This document shows, piece by piece, positions 1 to 5,963 of a DNA stretch of 12,531 bases. Source of the stretch: an uncultured Clostridia bacterium (GTDB taxonomy: Bacteria > Bacillota > Clostridia > Oscillospirales > Acutalibacteraceae). Both the position numbers and the translations under genes were made by a program. The notes under the pieces were generated by a model that was not told where the DNA came from, ran no database searches, and saw only the letters and a program-made list of their open reading frames with translations. The stretch is from contig CAMNHG010000033.1 in NCBI GenBank assembly GCA_946539105.1, positions 1 to 12,531 of the forward strand, read 5' to 3'. The first letter of the stretch is position 1; each line of letters opens with the position of its first letter.

Positions 1-40
1 TAAAAAATTACTGTCATTCCCGAAAACGGAATGACAGTAT
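1..40 (-). terminator. Rho-independent terminator of the Rrf2-family gene
   Basis: A perfect inverted repeat pairs bases 9-20 with 28-39 (12 bp, 7-base loop). On the minus strand it is followed by a run of T residues, the complement of the A-run at 2-7. It lies just past the stop codon of the leftward Rrf2-family gene, so transcription of that gene probably ends here. Confidence 0.85.
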
Positions 41-50
41 TTCATTTTAA

Positions 51-488
51 TTATATTACGTAGTCGTTGGCGACCATTTCCTTTTGATTGTCCAAAAGGT
101 CCTGCAGCGTTACGCTGTCAAGGTAGTCGCTTATTACCTTGTTAAGCCCCTTCCACAGCGGCAGGGTAATGCAGTCCTCGCGCCTCGGGCAGTCAACAGG
201 CTCGTGGTCAAGGCAGGCAACGGGGGCAATGCTTCCCTCGGTGAGCCTGAGAATAGAACCGACGGTGTATTTGTCGGGCGATTTTGCCAGCTTATATCCG
301 CCCTGATAACCGCGGTTTGCGTTTAGCACGTCCGAGCGGTTGAGCACCGGGATAATCTGTTCAAGATATTTTTTTGAGATTCCCTGTCTTTGGGCAATAT
401 CCTTAAGGGCAACAAATCCGTCGTTCTGGTGCTCCGCCAAGTCAAGCAGCATTCTGAGCGCGTATCTGCCCTTTGTTGAAATTTTCAT
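51..488 (-). CDS. Rrf2/IscR-family transcriptional regulator
   Basis: A 145-residue protein with the usual length and start (MKISTKGRYALRML) of the Rrf2 family, whose members are cytoplasmic winged-helix repressors or activators. The helix-turn-helix lies at about residues 25-50 (ALKDIAQRQGISKKYLEQI), followed by the wing (ANRGYQGGYKL). Three cysteines, C92, C100 and C106, sit in the loop that holds the [2Fe-2S] cluster in IscR; cysteine-free members such as CymR lack them. Cluster binding is therefore plausible but not shown. The ATG at 486-488 is preceded by a weak GGTGGG ribosome site. The gene has its own promoter, diverges from the serpin gene and ends at a strong hairpin. Clostridial relatives often precede cysteine desulfurase genes, but that side lies outside the window. 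It could be an Fe-S, cysteine or redox regulator; the target is not known. Confidence 0.93.
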   Translation of the reverse strand: MKISTKGRYALRMLLDLAEHQNDGFVALKDIAQRQGISKKYLEQIIPVLNRSDVLNANRGYQGGYKLAKSPDKYTVGSILRLTEGSIAPVACLDHEPVDCPRREDCITLPLWKGLNKVISDYLDSVTLQDLLDNQKEMVANDYVI

Positions 489-506
489 TTAAATCCCACC
501 AATTCG

Positions 507-531
507 ATATGTTATTAGTATTTTATCATAT
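507..531. promoter_or_regulatory. Candidate operator: imperfect 25-bp palindrome over the Rrf2-gene -10 box
   Basis: ATATG at 507-511 mirrors CATAT at 527-531, and three further inner positions pair, giving 8 of 12 matched pairs around base 519. The palindrome covers the -10 box of the Rrf2-family gene. Its length and place fit autoregulation by an Rrf2 protein, whose known sites are about 25 bp. The match is weak in AT-rich DNA, so this is only a suggestion. Confidence 0.3.
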
Positions 532-548
532 TCAAATGCTTTTTTCAA
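520..548 (-). promoter_or_regulatory. Sigma-A promoter of the Rrf2-family gene
   Basis: On the minus strand, TTGAAA (543-548) and TAAAAT (520-525) are separated by 17 bases, which is close to the sigma-A consensus. The predicted transcript start falls roughly 25 bases upstream of the ATG. The -35 box is 20 bp from the divergent -35 box of the serpin gene, so a single bound protein could affect both. Confidence 0.75.
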
Positions 549-568
549 GTTTTTTCGCTCAAAAACAC

Positions 569-597
569 TTGATTGTTTTTCAATAAAATTATATAAT
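569..597 (+). promoter_or_regulatory. Sigma-A promoter of the serpin gene
   Basis: TTGATT (569-574) and a perfect TATAAT (592-597) are separated by 17 bases. The predicted start near 604 leaves a short leader of about 25 bases. That leader contains the ribosome site AAAAGAGG (613-620), eight bases before the ATG at 629. This is one of the strongest promoter matches in the window. Confidence 0.82.
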
Positions 598-628
598 AGC
601 TTGTACACTTATAAAAGAGGTATTTGTT

Positions 629-1906
629 ATGAAGAAAAAGTTATACGGTATTATAGCGGTATTTCTCGCCGCGGCGACGGTCGCTTCATTTGCGGGCTGC
701 GCCAAAAAGAACAACCAGAGCTCGTCTTCCCAGAGCGGTAATGTAAAGCCCGTATCCGCCGGCAGCGCGACCGACTTGCTCGAAAACGCCGAGATGCTCA
801 CCTTTGAGGGCTCGATTGAGGACACAAACGTCGATCCTGTCTACACCGATTTTGCGGTAAGACTCGCGCAAAATACAAATAAGGACGGAGAAAACTTCTA
901 CATTTCCCCGATTTCCGTAATGTACGGGCTCACCCTCGCGGCAAACGGTGCTCACGGCGATACATTAACCCAGTTTGAAAAGGCTCTCGGCGGCAGCACA
1001 TACACGTTCAACCGTTACTTTTACTTTGCCATGGAGGGCGAGTACCAAAACGACTCCGCAAAGTTTAATATCGGCAATTCGCTTTGGATAAACAGCATGA
1101 CAGGCTATAAGCCCGATAAAAAGTATCTTAACGACGTGCGCACCTTCTTTGACGCCGCTGTTTTGTACGATGATTTTGAGAATGTCGGTGACAATATGGG
1201 AATTTGGCTTAAAAGCAAGGACGTTGCTCAGAATACAAAATTTGTCCCCGAGGCAACCGACTCTATGACGTCTGTAAACTCGCTCGCGCTCACTGCGGAC
1301 TGGAGCACATATTTCACCGAGAGCGCGACAAAAAAAGAGAAGTTCACAGGCTCGGACGGCAAGCAGTCCGATGCCCTGATGATGAACGGCTACGCTGAGT
1401 ATTACATTAAGGACGACAAATCCGAGGGCTTTACAAAGACCTTTGACGGCAACTGCTACGGCTTTGCCGCGATTATGCCCAATGAAGGCGTAAGCATTGA
1501 GGACTATATCAAGTCGATGACCGGCAAAAACCTCATGAATATGTTTAAGTCCGCCGAGAAAAAGGACATCGCAGTGGCTGTTCCCAAGTTCTCACAGACC
1601 ACCGACTACAGCTTTAAGGACACACTCACAAAGATGGGTATTACCGACGCTTTCGACAGCACTAAAGCGGATTTTATTAATATGGGCACTGCCGACGCAG
1701 ACCTGTATCTTTCAAATGTAATCGGCGAGGCTGAAATCAGCGTTAACGAAAAGGCAATCAACAAAAACCCGGGTAATACAAAGAAAATTACTTCTATGAG
1801 AGCGGACAAAAAGATTACCCTCAACCGTCCGTTTGTCTATGTGATTTATGATTTATCTTCAAAAATCCCGAAATACATCGGAGCATACAAAAAAGCAGGC
1901 GCGTAA
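629..1906 (+). CDS. Serpin-family lipoprotein (serine protease inhibitor fold)
   Basis: A 425-residue protein with a lipoprotein signal (hydrophobic stretch at about residues 5-20, lipobox SFAGC, lipidated C24) and a Ser/Gly-rich linker. The serpin domain runs from about 70 to the end. Family hallmarks include FYISPISVMYGLTLAANGA (90-108), a breach-type ADW segment, VPKFS, LTKMGITDAF, and NRPFVYVIYD near the end. It is predicted to sit on the outer face of the membrane. Serpins trap proteases with a cleaved, inserting loop. Here the loop from E374 to NRPF can be aligned without gaps with alpha-1-antitrypsin, placing M390-R391 at the P1-P1' bond. The hinge, however, reads EKAINKNPGN, with no Gly at P15, Ile rather than Thr at P14, and Lys, Asn and Pro where small residues are normal. 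Inhibition is therefore doubtful. Inhibitory serpins are known from gut clostridia (the E. siraeum siropins). The family call is firm; the activity and target are unknown. Confidence 0.93.
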   Translation: MKKKLYGIIAVFLAAATVASFAGCAKKNNQSSSSQSGNVKPVSAGSATDLLENAEMLTFEGSIEDTNVDPVYTDFAVRLAQNTNKDGENFYISPISVMYGLTLAANGAHGDTLTQFEKALGGSTYTFNRYFYFAMEGEYQNDSAKFNIGNSLWINSMTGYKPDKKYLNDVRTFFDAAVLYDDFENVGDNMGIWLKSKDVAQNTKFVPEATDSMTSVNSLALTADWSTYFTESATKKEKFTGSDGKQSDALMMNGYAEYYIKDDKSEGFTKTFDGNCYGFAAIMPNEGVSIEDYIKSMTGKNLMNMFKSAEKKDIAVAVPKFSQTTDYSFKDTLTKMGITDAFDSTKADFINMGTADADLYLSNVIGEAEISVNEKAINKNPGNTKKITSMRADKKITLNRPFVYVIYDLSSKIPKYIGAYKKAGA

Positions 1907-1920
1907 GCCTGCTTTTTCTT
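1889..1920. terminator. Bidirectional terminator between the serpin and DUF2804 genes
   Basis: An 11-bp perfect stem pairs 1890-1900 with 1907-1917 around a 6-base loop (GCGTAA). The GC-rich core GCAGGC/GCCTGC is flanked by an A-run on the left and a T-run on the right, so the hairpin has a U-tract in both directions. The serpin stop codon TAA (1904-1906) lies in the loop, and the left arm encodes the last serpin residues. The leftward DUF2804 gene stops seven bases beyond the hairpin. Confidence 0.88.
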
Positions 1921-1926
1921 TATATA

Positions 1927-2919
1927 TCAAAACTCCGTGTAAATCATATGCGCGACCGCGTTGTCAAGCACCAGCGGCTTGTCGTAGTCTATTCTGTTGA
2001 TAACGCCGTACAGCCTGCCGAAAGCCACGGCGGTTTTGCCCATTTCGGCAACCATAGCCTTGCCCGACACCGTAAACGGCTTAAACGAGATGTCCAAAGC
2101 CCTTACGCCGCCCCTGAAAAACACCGGGCGGTCAATTCGGTTCGGCGTTCCCTTAACGGTAATCTGCGACAGCTTTTCGAGCTTGCCGTCAACAAAAAAG
2201 CAGTTCTCGCTGCCGTAGCGGTTGTCGCCGACGCGGCTCGCAAGGTTCAGCGTAAACCTTTTGCCGCCGATAACGCAGTCCGAGCATAACCGCTGATAGC
2301 TGTGCAGCCTCGGTTTTTTGAATCTTATGCGGTCAAAGCTGCCCCTCGCGCTGTCGGCACTGAGCTTGTAAACCATATTGCCTGCCTTGATAAACCCCTG
2401 CGCCGAAAAGCAGGGCATAAAACGCTTAAAAAAGTAATATTTTCTGTTTCGCTCAAAGGGAGCAAGCTGATCGAGAATATCGCTATTATTCTTTATTAGA
2501 AATATATCAAAGCTCATCGCGCTCATTCCGCCAAAGCCTGCGAACTCGCATTTAAGGCTTTTGCCGTTCGGCAAATCGGCGATTTTAAGCCGCATATTTT
2601 TGCAATCAAATTCAAACTCTCCGTTGTCCGCACTGTCAGGCAGCGGCTTTTTCATAATTCTGCGCTTTTGAATAACGCTGTCGCAGATTATTCCGCCGCG
2701 CTTTAGGTCGGCAACCGCGATTTTAATTCCGAAATTCGCGCCGAGGTTTTCGATTGAAAGATACATCGAGCACTCGTCACTCGTCACAAAATAAGTATCC
2801 CTCTGGCTGTGCCTGCCGTCAACGTTGTAGTTGAGCAGCGGCTTTTTTGCCCAGCCTGCGTTATGCACCTTTCCGTCCGTATCAAAAACACGGCAAATCT
2901 CAGTGAACTCGTTTTGCAT
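1927..2919 (-). CDS. DUF2804 family protein, function unknown
   Basis: A 330-residue protein without a signal peptide or membrane segment, so probably cytoplasmic. I recognise the family from its opening (VFDTDGKVHNAGWAKKPLLNYN, about residues 11-32), where the Gly-Trp and Leu-x-Tyr-Asn elements are typical. Many alternating hydrophobic and charged segments later in the protein suggest a mostly beta structure. No catalytic motif is evident and the family has no assigned reaction. The ATG at 2917-2919 follows a GGAGTG ribosome site by five bases, and the gene has a near-consensus promoter. It is a single-gene unit, convergent with the serpin gene and divergent from the small lipoprotein gene. 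The context gives no functional hint. Confidence 0.85.
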   Translation of the reverse strand: MQNEFTEICRVFDTDGKVHNAGWAKKPLLNYNVDGRHSQRDTYFVTSDECSMYLSIENLGANFGIKIAVADLKRGGIICDSVIQKRRIMKKPLPDSADNGEFEFDCKNMRLKIADLPNGKSLKCEFAGFGGMSAMSFDIFLIKNNSDILDQLAPFERNRKYYFFKRFMPCFSAQGFIKAGNMVYKLSADSARGSFDRIRFKKPRLHSYQRLCSDCVIGGKRFTLNLASRVGDNRYGSENCFFVDGKLEKLSQITVKGTPNRIDRPVFFRGGVRALDISFKPFTVSGKAMVAEMGKTAVAFGRLYGVINRIDYDKPLVLDNAVAHMIYTEF

Positions 2920-2957
2920 TAAATCACTCCGAATTTTTTACACTCATATACAAATAC

Positions 2958-2986
2958 AATATATCAAAGTTTATTCTTCTTTTCAA
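2958..2986 (-). promoter_or_regulatory. Sigma-A promoter of the DUF2804 gene
   Basis: On the minus strand, TTGAAA (2981-2986) and TATATT (2958-2963) are exactly 17 bases apart. The predicted start lies about 30 bases before the ATG. The spacing and the -35 box match those of the Rrf2-family gene promoter. Confidence 0.78.
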
Positions 2987-3061
2987 GAATTATAACAGAA
3001 TTGTAAATCGGTAATAATCTTTTGTTATTGCGAATACATTAAACCAAAAGGATGTGTTACC

Positions 3062-3421
3062 GTGAAAAAACTGTTATTTTCAGCCGTAATCCTCTGCTTT
3101 TTAATGCTGTGCGGCTGTACCCAAAACGCCCCGAGTCCGCAAAACGAACTGATATCCTCAAAATGGACTGCAAGCCTTGACGGAGGGGGAGAGCTGTCGC
3201 TTGAATTTTCCGGAGAACCGGGCGATTTATCGGCGGAACTAAACCTCAAAAACGCAGGAAAAGACGTCACAATCAGCGGCGACTGCCTTGTTGACAGCAC
3301 AAGTATCGTGATATTTGACAGCACAGTCAGTCAAAATTACGCTTTTGACTACACCCCAAAGGGCGATACCCTCGAAATCAAGTACAACAACAGTATTTTA
3401 ACTATGCAAAAGCAGTCATAA
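3062..3421 (+). CDS. Small predicted lipoprotein, function unknown
   Basis: A 119-residue protein starting at GTG, nine bases after an AAAAGGA ribosome site. The N-terminus is a lipoprotein signal: KK, a hydrophobic run at about 4-17, lipobox LCGC with lipidated C19. The mature part of about 100 residues is rich in short alternating segments (WTASLDGGGELSLEFS, YAFDYTPKGDTLEIKYNNSILTM) that look like a small beta-sheet or lipocalin-like barrel. This is inferred from pattern only, and I do not recognise a named family. It should face outward from the membrane. I find no convincing promoter just upstream and no hairpin after it; the ruvC promoter starts 16 bases past its stop. Confidence 0.75.
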   Translation: MKKLLFSAVILCFLMLCGCTQNAPSPQNELISSKWTASLDGGGELSLEFSGEPGDLSAELNLKNAGKDVTISGDCLVDSTSIVIFDSTVSQNYAFDYTPKGDTLEIKYNNSILTMQKQS

Positions 3422-3436
3422 AACGGTCAAAAAATA

Positions 3437-3465
3437 TTGCCATTTTCAACCCTTTGTGATATAAT
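3437..3465 (+). promoter_or_regulatory. Sigma-A promoter of ruvC
   Basis: TTGCCA (3437-3442) and a perfect TATAAT (3460-3465) are separated by 17 bases. Transcription should begin near 3472, leaving a leader of about 37 bases before the TTG start at 3509. This makes the in-frame GTG at 3476 an unlikely start, since it would lie almost at the transcript end. Confidence 0.82.
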
Positions 3466-3508
3466 AACTTAGTATGTGTTATTATACCATTTTTTCGGAG
3501 GTAATATT

Positions 3509-4024
3509 TTGGTAGTGTTTGGAATTGACCCGGGTTACGCAATCGTGGGTTGGGGAGCAATCAGCTTTCAGTCAAATACCTACAAGGCTATCGGCTACGG
3601 CTCGGTCGAAACCGAGGCGCATACCGACTTCAACGCCCGTCTCGAATACATCTACGACGAGCTTTACTCAATTTTAAGCCGTTGCCGTCCCGACGCGCTC
3701 GCCATTGAGCGGCTGTATTTTCAGACAAACCAAAAAACCGCAATCAAGGTTGCGCAGGCGAGGGGAGTAACCCTGCTCGCGGCTCAAAAACTCAAAATCC
3801 CGATTTTTGAGTACACGCCCTTGCAGGTAAAAACCGCCGTAACGGGCTACGGAAAGGCGCATAAACCTCAGGTAATGGAAATGACGCGCAGGCTTTTGAA
3901 GCTGCCCGAAATGCCCAAGCCCGACGATACCGCCGACGCCTTGGCAATAGCAATCTGCCACGCACAGGCGGCAGGCTCAGAGCTGAGAATGAAAATGTAC
4001 GGCAAAAGCAGCCATTACCAATAA
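3509..4024 (+). CDS. ruvC: Crossover junction endodeoxyribonuclease RuvC
   Basis: RuvC is the Holliday-junction resolvase. As a dimer it makes paired metal-dependent cuts in four-way DNA junctions after RuvAB branch migration. The 171-residue protein has the RNase H-like fold signature and all four acidic catalytic residues: D7 in FGIDPGY, E67 in LAIERLYF, and D140 and D143 in the DDTADALAIAICH block. I chose the TTG at 3509 because a GGAGG ribosome site (3497-3501) sits seven bases upstream and the protein then begins MVVFGIDPG, as is normal for the family. The same frame is open further upstream to a GTG at 3476, but that would add 11 residues and translate the ribosome site. It has its own promoter and precedes ruvA by 116 bases. 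Confidence 0.97.
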   Translation: MVVFGIDPGYAIVGWGAISFQSNTYKAIGYGSVETEAHTDFNARLEYIYDELYSILSRCRPDALAIERLYFQTNQKTAIKVAQARGVTLLAAQKLKIPIFEYTPLQVKTAVTGYGKAHKPQVMEMTRRLLKLPEMPKPDDTADALAIAICHAQAAGSELRMKMYGKSSHYQ

Positions 4025-4140
4025 TCAATTTTTTTAATATTTTTTAAAAATCAAACAGCATATTAAAAACGATAAAATTGTTTAGATTATTATAAATCAT
4101 TAAACTCTAAACTCTTAACTCTAAACTCTAAGGAGATAAA
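4025..4140. other. AT-rich ruvC-ruvA spacer
   Basis: This 116-base spacer is very AT-rich. It has long T and A runs at about 4028-4052 but no GC-rich hairpin, so I do not call a terminator. TATAAA (4091-4096) could be a -10 box, but I see no matching -35 box. The right end is filled by tandem heptamers. Whether ruvA is read from the ruvC promoter or from one in this spacer cannot be settled from the sequence. Confidence 0.5.
4101..4135 (+). repeat. Tandem heptamer TAAACTC ahead of ruvA
   Basis: Four heptamers lie head to tail: TAAACTC (4101-4107), TAAACTC (4108-4114), TTAACTC (4115-4121) and TAAACTC (4122-4128). A fifth unit in register, TAAGGAG (4129-4135), is the ruvA ribosome site, five bases before the ATG. 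The 12-mer at 4109-4120 recurs at 5932-5943 in front of the methyltransferase gene. The repeats lie in the region expected to be the ruvA leader; their role is not known. Confidence 0.85.
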
Positions 4141-4743
4141 ATGTTCTATTCCGTAAGAGGAAAATTAATTCATATGGATTCCGGCACCGCGGTTGTCGAG
4201 TGCGGCGGAGTCGGCTACAACTGCCAGACCACAATGAATACGCTTAAAACTTTGCGCCTCGGCGACGAGGTAACGCTTTACACCTACCTCAACGTCCGCG
4301 AGGACGCCATGGAGCTGTTCGGCTTTTCGGCAAAAACCGAGCTCGACACCTTCAAAACCCTAATCGGCGTAAGCGGCGTAGGTCCCAAGGCAGGGCTTGC
4401 GATTCTTTCGGAGCTAAGCCCCGAGCAGGTTGCAATGGCAATCGCGACAGACGATATCAAGACAATCACACGCGCGCAGGGAGTAGGCAAAAAAATTGCC
4501 CAGCGAATTGTGCTCGAGCTTAAGGACAAGCTCGCAAAGTCGCTTTCCACGGAGGATTCTTCGCTTCCGTCGGCGGCAGCGGCGGCAAACGCCTCAATGG
4601 GCAATATTCCAAAGGCGATAGAGGCTCTCGGAGTACTCGGCTACGCGCCTGCCGATGTTTCGGGCATACTCGCGACAATGGACAGCGCGCTGCCTGTTGA
4701 ACAGCTTATCGCGCAAACTCTCAGACAGATGGGAAGACAGTAA
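4141..4743 (+). CDS. ruvA: Holliday junction branch migration protein RuvA
   Basis: RuvA binds the four-way junction as a tetramer and loads the RuvB motors. Its 200 residues match the usual length. Domain I is an OB fold (about 1-63) that includes the acidic pin E54-D55 within VREDAMELF. Domain II has two helix-hairpin-helix motifs, VSGVGPK (77-83) and AQGVGKKIAQRI (112-123). A flexible Ala/Ser-rich linker (about 137-152) leads to domain III (about 154-200), which contacts RuvB. The ATG follows a TAAGGAG ribosome site. The stop overlaps the ruvB start as TAATG, so translation is probably coupled. Confidence 0.98.
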   Translation: MFYSVRGKLIHMDSGTAVVECGGVGYNCQTTMNTLKTLRLGDEVTLYTYLNVREDAMELFGFSAKTELDTFKTLIGVSGVGPKAGLAILSELSPEQVAMAIATDDIKTITRAQGVGKKIAQRIVLELKDKLAKSLSTEDSSLPSAAAAANASMGNIPKAIEALGVLGYAPADVSGILATMDSALPVEQLIAQTLRQMGRQ

Positions 4744-5822
4744 TGAGCAATACGCATTTTTCGGATGAATTTGATTTTGAAAACAGAATAATGGATACAA
4801 ACGAAATTCCCGAGGACGTCTCCGACGGCGATAATCCGCTCAGACCGAAAAACCTCGACGAATATATCGGTCAGGACAAGGCTAAGGACAACCTCAGGGT
4901 GTATATCGAGGCGGCGAAAATCCGCCACGAAACCCTCGACCACGTTCTCCTTTACGGCCCTCCGGGACTGGGTAAAACAACCCTCGCGGGAATTATCGCG
5001 AACGAGCTCGGCGTAAACATCCGCATAACCTCGGGTCCCGCAATCGAAAAGCCCGGCGATTTGGCGGCACTTCTTACGAACCTCAACGAGGGCGACGTGC
5101 TGTTTATCGACGAGATTCACCGCCTCAGCCGCGCGGTAGAGGAGGTTCTGTACCCCTCAATGGAGGACTTCGCAATCGACATCATCACAGGTAAGGGACA
5201 GATGGCGGCTTCGTATCACCTGCCCTTGCCGAGGTTCACGCTTGTCGGCGCGACAACAAGGGCAGGTCAGCTCACAGCACCCTTGCGCGACCGCTTCGGC
5301 GTGCTTTTAAGACTTGAACTCTACACTCCCGAGGAGCTCGCGCAGATTGTAACGCGAAGCGCGGGAATCCTCGGAATACAGATAGACTACGAGGGAGCGA
5401 TAGAGGTAGCCTCGCGCTCTCGCGGAACACCGCGAATTGCCAACCGAATGCTCAAACGCGTGCGCGACTTCGCGCAGGTTATGTCCGACGGCGTAATTAC
5501 CTTGGAAACCGCCCGAACCGCCCTTGACCGTCTCGAAATTGACGAGCTCGGTCTCGACCAAAACGACAGGCGAATGTTAGAGGCGATTATTAAATTCTAC
5601 AACGGCGGCCCCGTAGGGCTCGAAACCTTAGCCGCCGCAATCGGCGAGGAAGCCGTGACAATCGAGGACGTTTACGAGCCGTACCTAATGCAAATCGGCT
5701 TTTTAAGCAGAACTCCGCGCGGCAGATGCGTAACCGCTGAAGCCTGCCGCCACCTCGGCTACGAATTTCCCAAGGGCGCGGTAAACGGTGCGGTTACTCA
5801 ACCCAACCTCTTTGATAATTAA
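4743..5822 (+). CDS. ruvB: Holliday junction branch migration ATPase RuvB
   Basis: RuvB is the hexameric AAA+ motor that pulls DNA through the RuvA-bound junction using ATP. The 359-residue protein shows Walker A GPPGLGKTT (72-80), Walker B LFIDE (120-124), sensor 1 with GATTRAG (169-175), the arginine-finger segment PLRDRFG (180-186), and a C-terminal winged helix (about 275-345; ETLAAAIGEE and FLSRTPRGR). About 30 acidic residues precede the conserved start at RPKNLDEYIGQ, a common variable extension. Its ATG overlaps the ruvA stop by one base. No clear terminator follows, although a short palindrome lies 44 bases downstream. Confidence 0.98.
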   Translation: MSNTHFSDEFDFENRIMDTNEIPEDVSDGDNPLRPKNLDEYIGQDKAKDNLRVYIEAAKIRHETLDHVLLYGPPGLGKTTLAGIIANELGVNIRITSGPAIEKPGDLAALLTNLNEGDVLFIDEIHRLSRAVEEVLYPSMEDFAIDIITGKGQMAASYHLPLPRFTLVGATTRAGQLTAPLRDRFGVLLRLELYTPEELAQIVTRSAGILGIQIDYEGAIEVASRSRGTPRIANRMLKRVRDFAQVMSDGVITLETARTALDRLEIDELGLDQNDRRMLEAIIKFYNGGPVGLETLAAAIGEEAVTIEDVYEPYLMQIGFLSRTPRGRCVTAEACRHLGYEFPKGAVNGAVTQPNLFDN

Positions 5823-5860
5823 TTATGCAGGGTTCGGTCTATTTAACGATTCCTTTTAAC

Positions 5861-5889
5861 CGTAGGGGCGGACTAAAATGTCCGCCCGT
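5861..5889. repeat. REP-like short palindrome after ruvB
   Basis: GGGCGGAC (5866-5873) and GTCCGCCC (5880-5887) form a perfect 8-bp GC-rich stem around TAAAAT, preceded by GTAG. There is no T-run after it on either strand, so it is not a standard terminator. The GTAGGGGCG opening followed by a palindrome resembles dispersed elements I recall from clostridial genomes. Dispersion in this genome is an inference, since only one copy lies here. Confidence 0.6.
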
Positions 5890-5931
5890 GAGCAGATGTA
5901 TATCTTCGTCTGAAGGTTTGATTATATACGC

Positions 5932-5943
5932 AAACTCTTAACT
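5932..5943 (+). repeat. Second copy of the ruvA-leader 12-mer
   Basis: AAACTCTTAACT is identical to 4109-4120 in the heptamer array ahead of ruvA. In both places it lies a short distance upstream of a ribosome site: 7 bases before AGGAAG here, and 9 bases before GGAG at ruvA. Here it is not followed by further intact heptamers, so it may be a decayed array. Confidence 0.6.
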
Positions 5944-5963
5944 TGATTTTAGGAAGATTTATA

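Noticed and set aside
1948..2289. 113-codon plus-strand frame inside the DUF2804 gene
   Set aside because: The minus-strand gene has a family match, ribosome site and promoter; this frame has none of these.
2987..3061. Possible promoter of the small lipoprotein gene
   Set aside because: Several TA-rich hexamers occur, but none has a matching -35 box at 16-18 bases, so I did not list one.
4027..4080. Possible ruvC terminator made of CAATTTT and AAAATTG
   Set aside because: The arms are short, AT-only and about 40 bases apart, with no GC core; chance pairing in AT-rich DNA is enough to explain it.
4641..5120. 159-codon open frame on the minus strand across ruvA/ruvB
   Set aside because: It lies opposite the conserved ruvA and ruvB coding sequence, has no ribosome site or promoter of note, and its product looks like a frame shadow.
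5888..5950. Possible promoter for the methyltransferase-ecf operon
   Set aside because: TTATAT-like sequence is present near 5921-5928, but the expected -35 position is a poor match; the operon may need a promoter I cannot identify.
5943..5963. Upstream in-frame TTG start for the methyltransferase
   Set aside because: The good AGGAAG site is spaced for the ATG at 5964, and the added residues would translate that site.
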